Below, piece after piece: positions 7,632 through 16,393 of a DNA stretch of 64,000 bases. Below the pieces are notes generated by a model. That model had not been told where the DNA came from. It made no database searches and saw only the letters and a program-made list of their open reading frames with translations. Each line of letters starts with the position of its first letter. Positions within the stretch are counted from its first letter, which is position 1. Position numbers and translations under genes: made by a program. The stretch comes from an uncultured Tenacibaculum sp. (lineage in GTDB: Bacteria > Bacteroidota > Bacteroidia > Flavobacteriales > Flavobacteriaceae): positions 186,001 through 250,000 of the forward strand of contig NZ_CANLTU010000001.1 of the NCBI RefSeq assembly GCF_947494125.1. Reading direction: 5' to 3'.

Positions 7632-8783
7632 ATGACTTTCGACCAAATAATAGGGCAAGAACATATTAAAAAGCATTTACAACAATCTGTAAAAAATAAC
7701 AGAATACCGCATGCTCAACTTTTTGTTGGCAAAGAAGGTGCTGGTACTTTACCAATTGCAATTGCATATGCTCAATATTTATTATGCAATTCATCTGCTA
7801 ATCCTGATGCCTGTAATTTAAAATGTAGTAAACTACAACATCCAGATTTACATTTTGCTTTCCCTGTAACCACAAACGATTCAGTAAAAAAACATCCCGT
7901 AAGTAATTTATTTTTGAATGACTGGAGAAGTTTTATAGAAGAACAACCTTACGGAAGTTTATTTAACTGGCTACAACATATTGGTGTTGAAAACAAACAA
8001 GGTCAAATAGGAGTAGATGAAGCTGAAGATGTTGTAAAAAAATTACAATTAAAATCTTACGAAGGAGGTTTTAAAGTAATGATTATTTGGATGGCTGAAA
8101 AAATGAATATTGCTGCCTCAAATAAATTATTAAAGCTTATAGAAGAACCACCAAGTAAAACTATTTTCTTGTTAGTTACAGAAGATGAAGAACAAATTAT
8201 AAACACCATAAAATCCCGTTGTCAAGCATTACACTTCCCTGTATTAAGTAACTCTGACATTGCAAATACTTTAATTAAAAACGAAAACATTTCGGAGAAT
8301 GAGGCTACTAAAATAGCACATCAGTCTGAAGGAAATTACAATAAGGCTCTTCATATTTTAAATAACAATTCTAATGATTTAATTTTTGAAGAATGGTTTA
8401 TTACTTGGATTCGTGCAGCTTTTAAGGCCAAAGGTAATGCAGCGGTAATTCAAGATTTAATAGGTTGGTCTGAAACTATTGCTAAATCGGGAAGAGAAAC
8501 ACAAAAACAATTTTTACAATATTGTTTACAGTTTTTTAGACAAGCTTTATTATTAAATTATGGAACTCCAGATTTAGTTTTTCTTGAAACAAAAACCAAT
8601 AATTTCAAATTAGAAAAATTTGCTCCTTTTATAAATAGTGCAAATATTTTAACTATTGAAAAAGAAATTAGTGATGCCTTATATCATATTGAACGAAATG
8701 GTAATGCTAAAATTATTTTATTAGATTTATCAATCAAATTAACTCGACTTTTACACACAAAAGAAGAAAAAATTAAAGCATAA
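7632..8783 (+). CDS. holB: DNA polymerase III subunit delta' (clamp loader)
   Basis: A 383-residue AAA+ protein of the HolB/DnaX type. It starts MTFDQIIGQEHIKKHLQQS, with the Walker A region degenerate (VGKEGAGTLPIA, no GKS/T), as expected for delta', which does not hydrolyse ATP. Cys residues near CNSSANPDACNLKCSKLQHPD form the zinc module. KVMIIWMAEKMNIAASNKLLKLIEEPPSKTIFLLVTE covers the Walker B and sensor 1 regions, with the TIKSRC motif behind. It helps load the sliding clamp at the replication fork. A tightly spaced gene series follows (2-bp gaps). Confidence 0.93.
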   Translation: MTFDQIIGQEHIKKHLQQSVKNNRIPHAQLFVGKEGAGTLPIAIAYAQYLLCNSSANPDACNLKCSKLQHPDLHFAFPVTTNDSVKKHPVSNLFLNDWRSFIEEQPYGSLFNWLQHIGVENKQGQIGVDEAEDVVKKLQLKSYEGGFKVMIIWMAEKMNIAASNKLLKLIEEPPSKTIFLLVTEDEEQIINTIKSRCQALHFPVLSNSDIANTLIKNENISENEATKIAHQSEGNYNKALHILNNNSNDLIFEEWFITWIRAAFKAKGNAAVIQDLIGWSETIAKSGRETQKQFLQYCLQFFRQALLLNYGTPDLVFLETKTNNFKLEKFAPFINSANILTIEKEISDALYHIERNGNAKIILLDLSIKLTRLLHTKEEKIKA

Positions 8784-8785
8784 TT

Positions 8786-9253
8786 ATGAAAACAACTTAT
8801 ATTATCACAATTATTCTTTTCGGAATACTTTTTGCTGCCTGTAAACAAGAAAAAAAAGAATCTTTAAAAAATTATATGATTGGTAGTTGGCAAACTGAAT
8901 ATCTAAAAATTGAAATGCCGACTATTAATAAAACTGATAGCACTTCTGTTTTTGAAGATAATTTTAACAAACCTAATACAGGTAGAGCGCAATCAGCTTA
9001 TAAAAATGATGGAACATTTAAAGCTTGGTTTAAACAACCTGATGGAAAAAAAGTTGGAGAAACAAATGGAAGATGGAAAACTAGAAATGATAGTTTATAC
9101 GTGGATTATCCTTATTTAGGTAAACAAGTTCAAGTTTGGTACAAGATAAAAAAAACAACGGAAGGCTTTGAAGGAAAAGTAATTTATGATTGGGATAACG
9201 ATGGAGAGTTTGACGATACTTTGATTATGAAAACTAAAAGAATAAAACTATAA
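8786..9253 (+). CDS. Lipocalin-like lipoprotein, unknown
   Basis: This 155-residue protein has a lipobox (LFGILFAACKQE, Cys near residue 19) and a single compact domain reminiscent of lipocalin-like folds: YMIGSWQTEYLKIEMP, a repeated glycine/tryptophan rhythm (TNGRWKTRNDSLYVDYP) and VQVWYKIKKTTEGFEGKV. It is likely tethered to a membrane facing the periplasm. It sits two bases after holB and two before the kinase gene, so it is probably co-transcribed, but nothing links it to a specific function. Confidence 0.65.
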   Translation: MKTTYIITIILFGILFAACKQEKKESLKNYMIGSWQTEYLKIEMPTINKTDSTSVFEDNFNKPNTGRAQSAYKNDGTFKAWFKQPDGKKVGETNGRWKTRNDSLYVDYPYLGKQVQVWYKIKKTTEGFEGKVIYDWDNDGEFDDTLIMKTKRIKL

Positions 9254-9255
9254 AA

Positions 9256-10716
9256 TTGCTGAACATAAATAACATATCCTTACGTATTAGAATTTTCTTG
9301 TCAATGATACTCTTAGTATTATTGGCTTCTGTCTTAATTGTTTTAGTTACAATTTACCAATATGGCGAACAAACTAAAGATTATAATACTCATCGTTTTG
9401 GTAGAAAAGAAACTACCATAAAGCAAGCTATTGAAATTGAATTAAAACGTAGAACAACATATCCTGTAACCACAGAAAACCTATCTAAAATTTTTCAAGA
9501 TAGAATTTATGAAATGGCTGCCGTACATAAACTTACAATTACAATGTATGCAGTGGATGGGCGTTTTTTAAAATCATCAAAACCTTATAATTTTGAAAAG
9601 GTAGAAGACGCTCCTTTATCAAATGAAATAACTACAGAATTAGCCAATAATTCTGACCATAAAATTTTAAAAAGTAGAAGCGGAAAAGGAATTACTTATC
9701 AATCTTCATATACCTATATAAATGATTTACGATTTAAACGTATAGGAATACTTGAAATACAAATAGCACAAAATAACGATGAACAAAAAAAGGAATTACA
9801 AGAATTTATTTCTCGTCTTTCACTAGTTTATCTCCTTATGTTTCTTGTTGCAATTGCATTAGCATATTTCTTATCAAGTTATATTACTCGATCAATTCAA
9901 ACAATTTCTGAAAAAATTAAAGAGACTCGTTTAAACAAGCGAAACGAAAAAATCACATTAAACTCTGCTAGTTCTGAAATTAACTCTTTAGTTGATTCTT
10001 ATAATAACATGATAGATCAATTAGAGGAAAGTGCTGTAAAACTTGCAATGAGTGAACGTGAGCAAGCTTGGAGAGAAATGGCTAAACAAGTAGCTCATGA
10101 AATTAAGAATCCGCTAACACCTATGCGTCTTTCTGTTCAGAGTTTTGACAGAAGGTTTAATCCAGAAGATCCTAAGATTAAAGAAAAAATGTCTGAGTAT
10201 AGTGAAACTCTTATTCAGCAAATTGATGTAATGAGTTCTATTGCTTCAGCTTTTTCTGATTTTGCAAAAATGCCAACACAACGTCGTGAAAAACTTGATG
10301 TGGTTGACGTTGTAAAACACTCGTTAGATATTTTTACTGAAGATTATATACATTATATTCCAAAAGAAACAGAATTGTTTGCCAACCTTGACAAAACTCA
10401 ATTAATTAGAATTGTAACAAATTTGGTTAAAAACGCAACACAAGCAATAAAAGAAAATGAGCAAGCACCTAGAATAGAAGTAAAAGTTACTTCAGAAGGT
10501 AATAATGTGAAAATTTCAGTTTCCGACAACGGAAAAGGAATTACAAACAAGAATAAAGAATTAATTTTCGAACCTAAATTCACCACTAAAACTAGTGGAA
10601 TGGGGTTAGGTTTACCGATGATAAAAAATATAATTGAAGCATATGACGGTTCTATTACTTTTACCTCAACAGAAGGTATTGGAACTGTTTTTAATGTAAT
10701 TTTACCAAAAACATAA
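9256..10716 (+). CDS. Membrane sensor histidine kinase, NtrY-like
   Basis: The 486-residue protein has two membrane segments (IFLSMILLVLLASVLIVLVT and LSLVYLLMFLVAIALAYFLS) around a periplasmic sensor region. A HAMP linker follows, then an H-box with AHEIKNPLTPMRLSVQSF (phospho-acceptor His281) and an HATPase_c domain: N-box NLVKNATQAIKE, G1 SDNGKGI, G2 GMGLGL. The NPLTPMRL form is typical of NtrY-like kinases. The start codon is TTG; no in-frame ATG precedes the first membrane segment. No response regulator is adjacent, so its partner must lie elsewhere. Confidence 0.88.
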   Translation: MLNINNISLRIRIFLSMILLVLLASVLIVLVTIYQYGEQTKDYNTHRFGRKETTIKQAIEIELKRRTTYPVTTENLSKIFQDRIYEMAAVHKLTITMYAVDGRFLKSSKPYNFEKVEDAPLSNEITTELANNSDHKILKSRSGKGITYQSSYTYINDLRFKRIGILEIQIAQNNDEQKKELQEFISRLSLVYLLMFLVAIALAYFLSSYITRSIQTISEKIKETRLNKRNEKITLNSASSEINSLVDSYNNMIDQLEESAVKLAMSEREQAWREMAKQVAHEIKNPLTPMRLSVQSFDRRFNPEDPKIKEKMSEYSETLIQQIDVMSSIASAFSDFAKMPTQRREKLDVVDVVKHSLDIFTEDYIHYIPKETELFANLDKTQLIRIVTNLVKNATQAIKENEQAPRIEVKVTSEGNNVKISVSDNGKGITNKNKELIFEPKFTTKTSGMGLGLPMIKNIIEAYDGSITFTSTEGIGTVFNVILPKT

Positions 10717-10720
10717 TCAA

Positions 10721-11503
10721 ATGAATTTCGAAAACATCTTAGTTACCATTTCTAATGGATTAGCAACTATAACCATTAACCGTCCAAAAAAACTAAATGC
10801 TTTAAATAAAATAACTATTGAAGAATTACATACAGCTTTTGAAGCATTAGAAGATGATTCGGATGTAAAAACAATTATGATTACTGGAAGTGGAGAAAAA
10901 GCTTTTGTAGCTGGTGCAGATATTTCTGAATTTGCTCATTTCTCAGTAAAAGAAGGTGCTGAATTAGCTAGAAAAGGACAAGAATCTTTATTTGATTTTG
11001 TAGAAAACCTTTCAACTCCTGTTATAGCAGCTGTTAATGGTTTTGCTTTAGGAGGAGGATTAGAATTAGCTATGGCATGTCACTTTAGAGTAGCTTCAGA
11101 TAATGCTAAGATGGGCTTACCTGAAGTATCTTTAGGAGTTATTCCTGGTTATGGAGGAACACAACGTTTACCACAACTAGTGGGTAAAGGAAAAGCTATG
11201 GAAATGGTAATGACTGCTGGGATGATTTCTGCAGAAGAAGCAAAGGATTCTGGACTAGTAAATCATGTTACAACTCTAGAAGAACTAATGCCATTAGCAG
11301 AGAAATTGGCTGGTAAAATAATGAGAAATTCATCAGTAGCAATTAGCGCAGCAATTAAAGCTGTAAATGATAATTTTAAAGATGGAATCAATGGTTTTGA
11401 AACAGAAATTTCTGAATTTGGAAACTGCTTTGGCACCGATGATTTTAAAGAAGGTACTACTGCTTTTTTAGAAAAAAGAAAACCTAACTTTCCAGGAGTA
11501 TAA
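10721..11503 (+). CDS. Enoyl-CoA hydratase (crotonase family)
   Basis: A 260-residue crotonase with both oxyanion-hole segments (FVAGADISEF near residues 62-71 and FALGGGLELAMAC near 108-120). Both catalytic glutamates are present, Glu115 and Glu135, spaced 20 apart as in rat enoyl-CoA hydratase. It should add water to 2-enoyl-CoA in beta-oxidation or a related CoA pathway; the chain-length or branched-chain preference cannot be read. It begins four bases after the kinase gene and is followed by the TPR/AraC gene with a 3-base gap. Confidence 0.9.
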   Translation: MNFENILVTISNGLATITINRPKKLNALNKITIEELHTAFEALEDDSDVKTIMITGSGEKAFVAGADISEFAHFSVKEGAELARKGQESLFDFVENLSTPVIAAVNGFALGGGLELAMACHFRVASDNAKMGLPEVSLGVIPGYGGTQRLPQLVGKGKAMEMVMTAGMISAEEAKDSGLVNHVTTLEELMPLAEKLAGKIMRNSSVAISAAIKAVNDNFKDGINGFETEISEFGNCFGTDDFKEGTTAFLEKRKPNFPGV

Positions 11504-11506
11504 AAC

Positions 11507-13222
11507 ATGACATTAAAAAAAACTCTTTTTATAATTCTATTTCTTTTTACCTATAGTTTTTTTGCCCAAAAAGCTATTGATAGCATCTATAAAAAGAATT
11601 TAACAACGCTCTCTGATTCTATAAAAAAAGAGAGCCGCACTAGAAAAAGAGTTGATTTAATGGGAGAAATGTTACTCCTTGCTGAAGAACAAAAAGATAC
11701 CTTTAGAATAATTCAACTCTTACATGGTATTGCTAGACAAAGTCAATTTATAAATGAGCATTATACGTCTATCAAATCTTTTAAAAAAGAATTAGATTTA
11801 TACAATAAATATCAATTTAGTAAGCAAGAAAAAGAAGCAATTCTATCCGCAAAAATAACTCCAATAGAAATACAAGTACAACTAGGAAATAGCTACTCTG
11901 CTATAGGTGAAACAAAAATAGGCTTAGATTATTATTCTTTAGGAGAAAACATAGCTAAAAAAGAAAATTTAGATTTTTACAAAGCTGTAATACCGGTATT
12001 AATTGGCGGAATGAATTATGCAGCTGGTGAATACAACGAGGCATTAAAACAATATAAAAAAGGGTTAAAACTTTTAAAAACAGCTAAAGACATTGATGAG
12101 TTAAATAGAAACTTTAATAGTTCACTAACCATTATAAGCATAAGTGATTCTTATGTTAAACTTAAAAAATTAGATTCTGCTAATTTCTATTTAAATAAAG
12201 GGATAGAAAGAAACTTAGATACCATAAATAATGTTATTAGGCTAAATTATTTATCACAAAAAAGTAAAATACTAATTGCTGAAAACAAAAATGAAGAGGC
12301 CCTATTAGTATTACAAAAATTAAAAGACCTAAGTCATAAACACGATGCCAATTCAGGAGAAATTTATTATTATAAAGAATTAGCAGAAGCTTATAGTAAT
12401 TTAAAAAATTACGATGAGGCTATTGCTATAATGCTTAAAGGTATTGATCAGATAAAAAATAAAACCAAAGAATTTAAATTAGTAGAAGACTATAAAAAGT
12501 TAGCCAAAATTTACAAAAAAGCTGGAAATATTGAAAAATCAAATGAGTACTTTGAAAAATATATTCTAAATCAAACAGCTTTAGAAAAAAACAGAAAACA
12601 TATTGTAGATTCTTTTCACAAGAAAAAAATTTCAGATTTAGAAACAGAAAAACAAAAAAATACAACTTCATTTTTACTAATAGGCGGTTCCTTAGTTTTA
12701 GCTATTTTACTTCTATTTTTATTTATCTTCTCAAAGAGAAAAACAAAAACTACTAAAAGTTTTAATGAATTATTAAATAAAATAGAATCTTTAGAGAAGC
12801 AACAAATTCTTGTAGACACCAAAGACATTCAATTAGAAGAAAAAAATGCTACATCTGATATTAATAAAGAAACCTTCGATGAAATTTTAATTGGTTTACA
12901 AAAAATAGAAGAACAGCATTATTATTTAAAACAAGAATGTAATTCTTACAATGTTGCTAAAAAAATAAAAACAAACACTTCTTACTTATCTAAAGTAATA
13001 AACGCACATCATCAAAAAAACTTTAATACCTATATAAACGATTTAAGAATTAATTATGTTATTTTGAAGCTAAAGGAAAGTAACAGGTTTAGATCGTATT
13101 CAATTCAATCAATTTCAGAAGAAATAGGTTATAAAAGTCCAGATTCTTTTACTAAATATTTTAAAAGAAGAACAGGTTTATTACCTTCTGTTTATATTAA
13201 AAAACTAAATTCTATTACCTAA
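11507..13222 (+). CDS. TPR membrane protein with cytoplasmic AraC-type DNA-binding domain
   Basis: The 571-residue protein starts with a signal/anchor (MTLKKTLFIILFLFTYSFFAQ). It has periplasmic TPR repeats (residues about 110-360, e.g. AAGEYNEALKQYKKGLKLLKTA and LKNYDEAIAIMLKGID) and one membrane helix (FLLIGGSLVLAILLLFLFIF near 386-405). The C-terminal AraC/HTH_18 domain (YNVAKKIKTNTSYLSKVINA...SISEEIGYKSPDSFTKYFKR) would face the cytoplasm. This one-protein signalling layout is common in Flavobacteria. The likely regulon is unknown. A strong terminator follows. Confidence 0.85.
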   Translation: MTLKKTLFIILFLFTYSFFAQKAIDSIYKKNLTTLSDSIKKESRTRKRVDLMGEMLLLAEEQKDTFRIIQLLHGIARQSQFINEHYTSIKSFKKELDLYNKYQFSKQEKEAILSAKITPIEIQVQLGNSYSAIGETKIGLDYYSLGENIAKKENLDFYKAVIPVLIGGMNYAAGEYNEALKQYKKGLKLLKTAKDIDELNRNFNSSLTIISISDSYVKLKKLDSANFYLNKGIERNLDTINNVIRLNYLSQKSKILIAENKNEEALLVLQKLKDLSHKHDANSGEIYYYKELAEAYSNLKNYDEAIAIMLKGIDQIKNKTKEFKLVEDYKKLAKIYKKAGNIEKSNEYFEKYILNQTALEKNRKHIVDSFHKKKISDLETEKQKNTTSFLLIGGSLVLAILLLFLFIFSKRKTKTTKSFNELLNKIESLEKQQILVDTKDIQLEEKNATSDINKETFDEILIGLQKIEEQHYYLKQECNSYNVAKKIKTNTSYLSKVINAHHQKNFNTYINDLRINYVILKLKESNRFRSYSIQSISEEIGYKSPDSFTKYFKRRTGLLPSVYIKKLNSIT

Positions 13223-13257
13223 AATAGTTTCTATAAAACTTAACAAAATATAATTTC

Positions 13258-13289
13258 AACCCCTAAATTTATAAATTTAGGGGTTTTTC
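13258..13289 (+). terminator. Intrinsic terminator after the holB-to-TPR/AraC gene series
   Basis: A 13-bp stem (13258-13270 with 13273-13285) with CCCC/GGGG at its base is followed by a T run. It lies 36 bases after the stop at 13222. Confidence 0.85.
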
Positions 13290-13449
13290 ATTTTTCTAAG
13301 CAGTTAAAAACATAGATGTATTTAATTACTTGTAAATCAAACGATTACATCATTAAAAACTACCCTATTTTTCTAAAAACAGGTATAGTCTCCTTGTAAT
13401 AAGTCTTTTAAAGTTAAATCTTTGCTTCAGTAATCAAACTGAATTAAAA

Positions 13450-13839
13450 ATGAAAACAACAACAAAAACAACTATTATAATAATCTTATTCTTATGCCTA
13501 GGTGTAATATTTGGCTATACGGTAACTTCATCTATAAAAGGTTATAATAGATCAGAGGATGTTTTTCAAGCCTTAAAGGATAATTGTGACTGTAAAGAAA
13601 TTAACCAAATTATTTATGCTAAGGGAATTCAATATGGAGAAAATGGATTTTCAACAGAAAAAGGAGAATACCAATTAGTAGGCTGTAAATTTAAATCTGT
13701 AGAAACAGAAGTCAAAAGAATTCAAGCGTTGTTAAATTCTAAAGTAAAAGATTTTAATAAAATAGACTTATTAGAACTAGAATTTATTAACCAAAACAAA
13801 AGTAAAGTAGTCTTAATAAAAAAAGGAATCATTCAATAA
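13450..13839 (+). CDS. Small membrane-anchored protein, unknown
   Basis: A 129-residue protein with an N-terminal membrane helix (TTIIIILFLCLGVIFGYTVTS) and a soluble part carrying CDCKEIN and a later GCKF, three Cys residues that might pair in the periplasm. I do not recognise the family. The 227 bases upstream hold a terminator and AT-rich sequence without a clear -7 box (AATCTTTG at 13421-13428 is a near match). A tiny hydrophobic ORF follows 12 bases after the stop. Confidence 0.6.
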   Translation: MKTTTKTTIIIILFLCLGVIFGYTVTSSIKGYNRSEDVFQALKDNCDCKEINQIIYAKGIQYGENGFSTEKGEYQLVGCKFKSVETEVKRIQALLNSKVKDFNKIDLLELEFINQNKSKVVLIKKGIIQ

Positions 13840-13851
13840 AATTCAATCATC

Positions 13852-13926
13852 ATGATAATTATAATAACAACAATAATATTAGAAGTCGCTCAGTTTATTT
13901 TAAACACACTATTAGCAATATTTTAA
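13852..13926 (+). CDS. Possible 24-residue hydrophobic peptide
   Basis: ATG to TAA encodes MIIIITTIILEVAQFILNTL plus LAIF, essentially one membrane helix with a single Glu. It starts 12 bases after the stop of the 129-residue membrane protein on the same strand. Short hydrophobic ORFs arise by chance in AT-rich DNA, so this is tentative. No conservation test was possible. Confidence 0.25.
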   Translation: MIIIITTIILEVAQFILNTLLAIF

Positions 13927-13973
13927 ATGTATAAAACAGTTTTTAATGAATACCTATTTTGTTTTAAAATTAA

Positions 13974-14627
13974 TTAAACATTTCCATTCCATTCATTATA
14001 AAACTGTTCTAAAAACAACTCCATAAATTCATGTCTTTTTTGTGCTATATTTTTACCAGTAGTCGTATTCATTTTATCTTTTAACAACAATAGTTTTTCA
14101 TAAAAATGATTTAGTGTTGGAGCTGTAGATTTTTTGTATTCTTCTTTGGTCATATTTAATTTAGGAAGAATCTCCGGATTGTATAATTCTCTGTTTTTAT
14201 ACCCTCCATAATTAAAACATCTAGCTATTCCTATTGCACCAATAGCATCTAATCTATCTGCATCTTGAATAACTTCTAATTCTGGTGATTTAAATTTCTG
14301 CTCAAAATTACCTCCCTTAAAAGATATATTTTGAATAATCTTTTCAACATGAACTATTCCTTCTTCATTTACATTTTGAGACTCTAAAAATGTTCGTGCT
14401 TTTTTAGGCCCTATAGTTTCATCACCATTATAAAACTTACTATCAGCTATATCGTGTAACAAAGCACCCAAAGCAACTATGAATCCATCTACAATTTCTG
14501 TTTTTGCAATTAATAATGCATTTTTATAAACTCTCTCTACATGAAAATAATCATGTCCTCCTTCAGCTCCTTTTAGTGTTTCTTTTACAAACTCAATCGT
14601 ATTCTGTATAATTTGCTCTCTATTCAT
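13974..14627 (-). CDS. HD-domain phosphohydrolase (YedJ/YpgQ-like)
   Basis: The 217-residue protein has a complete HD metal site: His29 (GHDYFHVERV), His58-Asp59 (LLHDIAD) and a distal Asp in QDADRLDAIGAIG near residue 128. The size and the DADRLDA motif match the YedJ/YpgQ group of small soluble HD hydrolases; YpgQ-type members release pyrophosphate from nucleotides. The exact substrate here is not determined. It stands alone between a small membrane protein and asd. Confidence 0.85.
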   Translation of the reverse strand: MNREQIIQNTIEFVKETLKGAEGGHDYFHVERVYKNALLIAKTEIVDGFIVALGALLHDIADSKFYNGDETIGPKKARTFLESQNVNEEGIVHVEKIIQNISFKGGNFEQKFKSPELEVIQDADRLDAIGAIGIARCFNYGGYKNRELYNPEILPKLNMTKEEYKKSTAPTLNHFYEKLLLLKDKMNTTTGKNIAQKRHEFMELFLEQFYNEWNGNV

Positions 14628-14640
14628 AACCCAAAAATAA

Positions 14641-14670
14641 AAAACCTGTATTTAAATAAATACAGGTTTT
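14641..14670 (-). terminator. Intrinsic terminator after asd
   Basis: A perfect 13-bp stem (14641-14653 with 14658-14670) with a 4-base loop, lying 22 bases after the asd stop on the minus strand. Confidence 0.85.
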
Positions 14671-14691
14671 AAAATTATATTTTATTCTTAT

Positions 14692-15699
14692 TTAAACTGT
14701 AACAGCTTTTTCTATTAATTTATTAGCTACTAAATATTCAGCTATTTGAATCGTATTTGTAGCAGCTCCTTTTCGTAAATTATCAGACACAATCCACATA
14801 TTTAAAGTGTTAGGTTGTGATAAATCTCTACGAATTCTACCTACAAAAACTTCATCTTTTCCTTCAGAATAAAAAGGCATAGGATACACATTATTCTCTA
14901 CATCATCTTGTACAACAACCCCATCCGTTTCTGATAAAATTGTACGTATATCTTCTACTTCAAAATGAGTATCAAACTCAACATTTACAGCTTCACTATG
15001 ACCTCCAGCTACAGGAATTCTAACAGATGTAGCTGTAATTCCAATACTAGGATCGCTTAAAATTTTATGTGTTTCACGAACCAATTTTAATTCTTCTTTA
15101 GTATAACCTGCTTCTTCAAAAACATCACAATGAGGCAACGCATTTTTATGAATTTGATATGGATAAGCCATTTCTCCTTCTATTCCATTAGTTTCATTTT
15201 CTAGTTGCTTTACTGCCTTAACACCAGTTCCACTAATTGATTGATATGTAGAAATTACCAAACGTTTAATACCATACTTTTTATGTAATGGTGCCAAAGC
15301 TAAAACCATTTGAATGGTAGAACAATTAGGATTTGCTATAATTTTATCATTTGTTGTTAATTCCGAAGCGTTGATTTCAGGAACCACTAATTTTTTAGTA
15401 GGATCCATTCTCCAAGCTGATGAATTATCAATTACAGTTGTACCCACTTCTGCAAATTTGGGAGCCCATTCTAACGAAGTGTTTCCACCTGCAGAAAACA
15501 AAGCTACATCTGGTTTCATAGAAACTGCAGTTTCCAATCCAACAATGGTATAATTTGTTCCTTTAAATTCAATTTCTTTTCCAACTGAACGTTCTGATGC
15601 TACAGGAATTAATTCTGTTACAGGGAAATTACGCTCTGCTAACACTTGTAACATTACATTTCCTACCATTCCGGTAGCTCCCACTACTGCTACTCTCAT
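14692..15699 (-). CDS. asd: Aspartate-semialdehyde dehydrogenase
   Basis: The 335-residue enzyme makes L-aspartate semialdehyde from aspartyl phosphate with NADPH, feeding lysine/diaminopimelate, threonine and methionine synthesis. It has the NADP loop VGATGMVGNVMLQVL (residues 5-19), the catalytic Cys in NPNCSTIQM, and the substrate-binding His region RIPVAGGHSEAVNVEF. The length is normal. The start overlaps the stop of the upstream acetyltransferase in an ATGA junction, so the two are coupled. Confidence 0.96.
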   Translation of the reverse strand: MRVAVVGATGMVGNVMLQVLAERNFPVTELIPVASERSVGKEIEFKGTNYTIVGLETAVSMKPDVALFSAGGNTSLEWAPKFAEVGTTVIDNSSAWRMDPTKKLVVPEINASELTTNDKIIANPNCSTIQMVLALAPLHKKYGIKRLVISTYQSISGTGVKAVKQLENETNGIEGEMAYPYQIHKNALPHCDVFEEAGYTKEELKLVRETHKILSDPSIGITATSVRIPVAGGHSEAVNVEFDTHFEVEDIRTILSETDGVVVQDDVENNVYPMPFYSEGKDEVFVGRIRRDLSQPNTLNMWIVSDNLRKGAATNTIQIAEYLVANKLIEKAVTV

Positions 15700-16193
15700 T
15701 TTTTATTATTATTTACGGTAAGTTGCCAATAACCAACATCTACCCATTTATTAAACTTATATCCAACTTCTTTAAAATGCGCTACTTTTGTAAATCCAAA
15801 TTTTTCGTGTAACGCTACACTTGCTTTGTTTGGTAATGAAATCCCACCAATTAATACATGATAACCTTGATTAATTAAAACCTTAATTAATTTACTGTAT
15901 AACTGAGTTCCTATTCCTTTTCCGCCAACGTTTTCATTTAAATAAATTGACACCTCAGCTGTCATATTATATGCACTTCGAATATTCCAAAAATTACCAT
16001 GTGCATAACCAATAATTTGATTATCCTCTTCAAAAACAAACCAAGGAAACTTCTTTATTATATTTTCTATTTTGTTTTTAAAATATACTACAGAAACTGG
16101 AACTTCTACAAACGTAGCAATATGACTTTCTACATAATAATTGTAGATATTTGTAATTGCTTCAGCATCTTTTATGGTTACACTTCGTATCAT
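15696..16193 (-). CDS. GNAT acetyltransferase (phosphinothricin acetyltransferase-like)
   Basis: A 165-residue GNAT domain starting MIRSVTIKDAEAITNIYNYYV. It has the pattern ETHI/SHIATF near the front as in Pat-like enzymes, the acetyl-CoA loop NENVGGKGIGTQLYSKL and the C-terminal KFGFTKVAHFKEVGYKFNKWVDVGYWQL. These usually N-acetylate small amines or amino-acid-like toxins. The upstream TTG at 16214 in the same frame was rejected in favour of the ATG, which gives the normal family N-terminus. Its stop overlaps the asd start. Confidence 0.88.
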   Translation of the reverse strand: MIRSVTIKDAEAITNIYNYYVESHIATFVEVPVSVVYFKNKIENIIKKFPWFVFEEDNQIIGYAHGNFWNIRSAYNMTAEVSIYLNENVGGKGIGTQLYSKLIKVLINQGYHVLIGGISLPNKASVALHEKFGFTKVAHFKEVGYKFNKWVDVGYWQLTVNNNKK

Positions 16194-16332
16194 TTCTTTG
16201 AAACACTTATACAAAGGTTCAAAAAAATGAGATTAGTTGTATCTGTTTTTCCTTTAAATTTTTAGAAAAGTTTGAATTCCTATCAATTTGATACTAAATG
16301 TATTATTTTAAACATAAAAAATAAAAATTGTG

Positions 16333-16340
16333 TACTTTTG
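16333..16340 (+). promoter_or_regulatory. -7 box upstream of trhO
   Basis: TACTTTTG is an exact TAnnTTTG match, 53 bases before the ATG at 16394. No -33 TTG is evident. A small 7-bp hairpin lies just downstream in the leader. Confidence 0.55.
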
Positions 16341-16393
16341 CAGCGATTTTTAGAAAAATCATAACATATTTTGTTTAACTAAAGAAGTATAGC

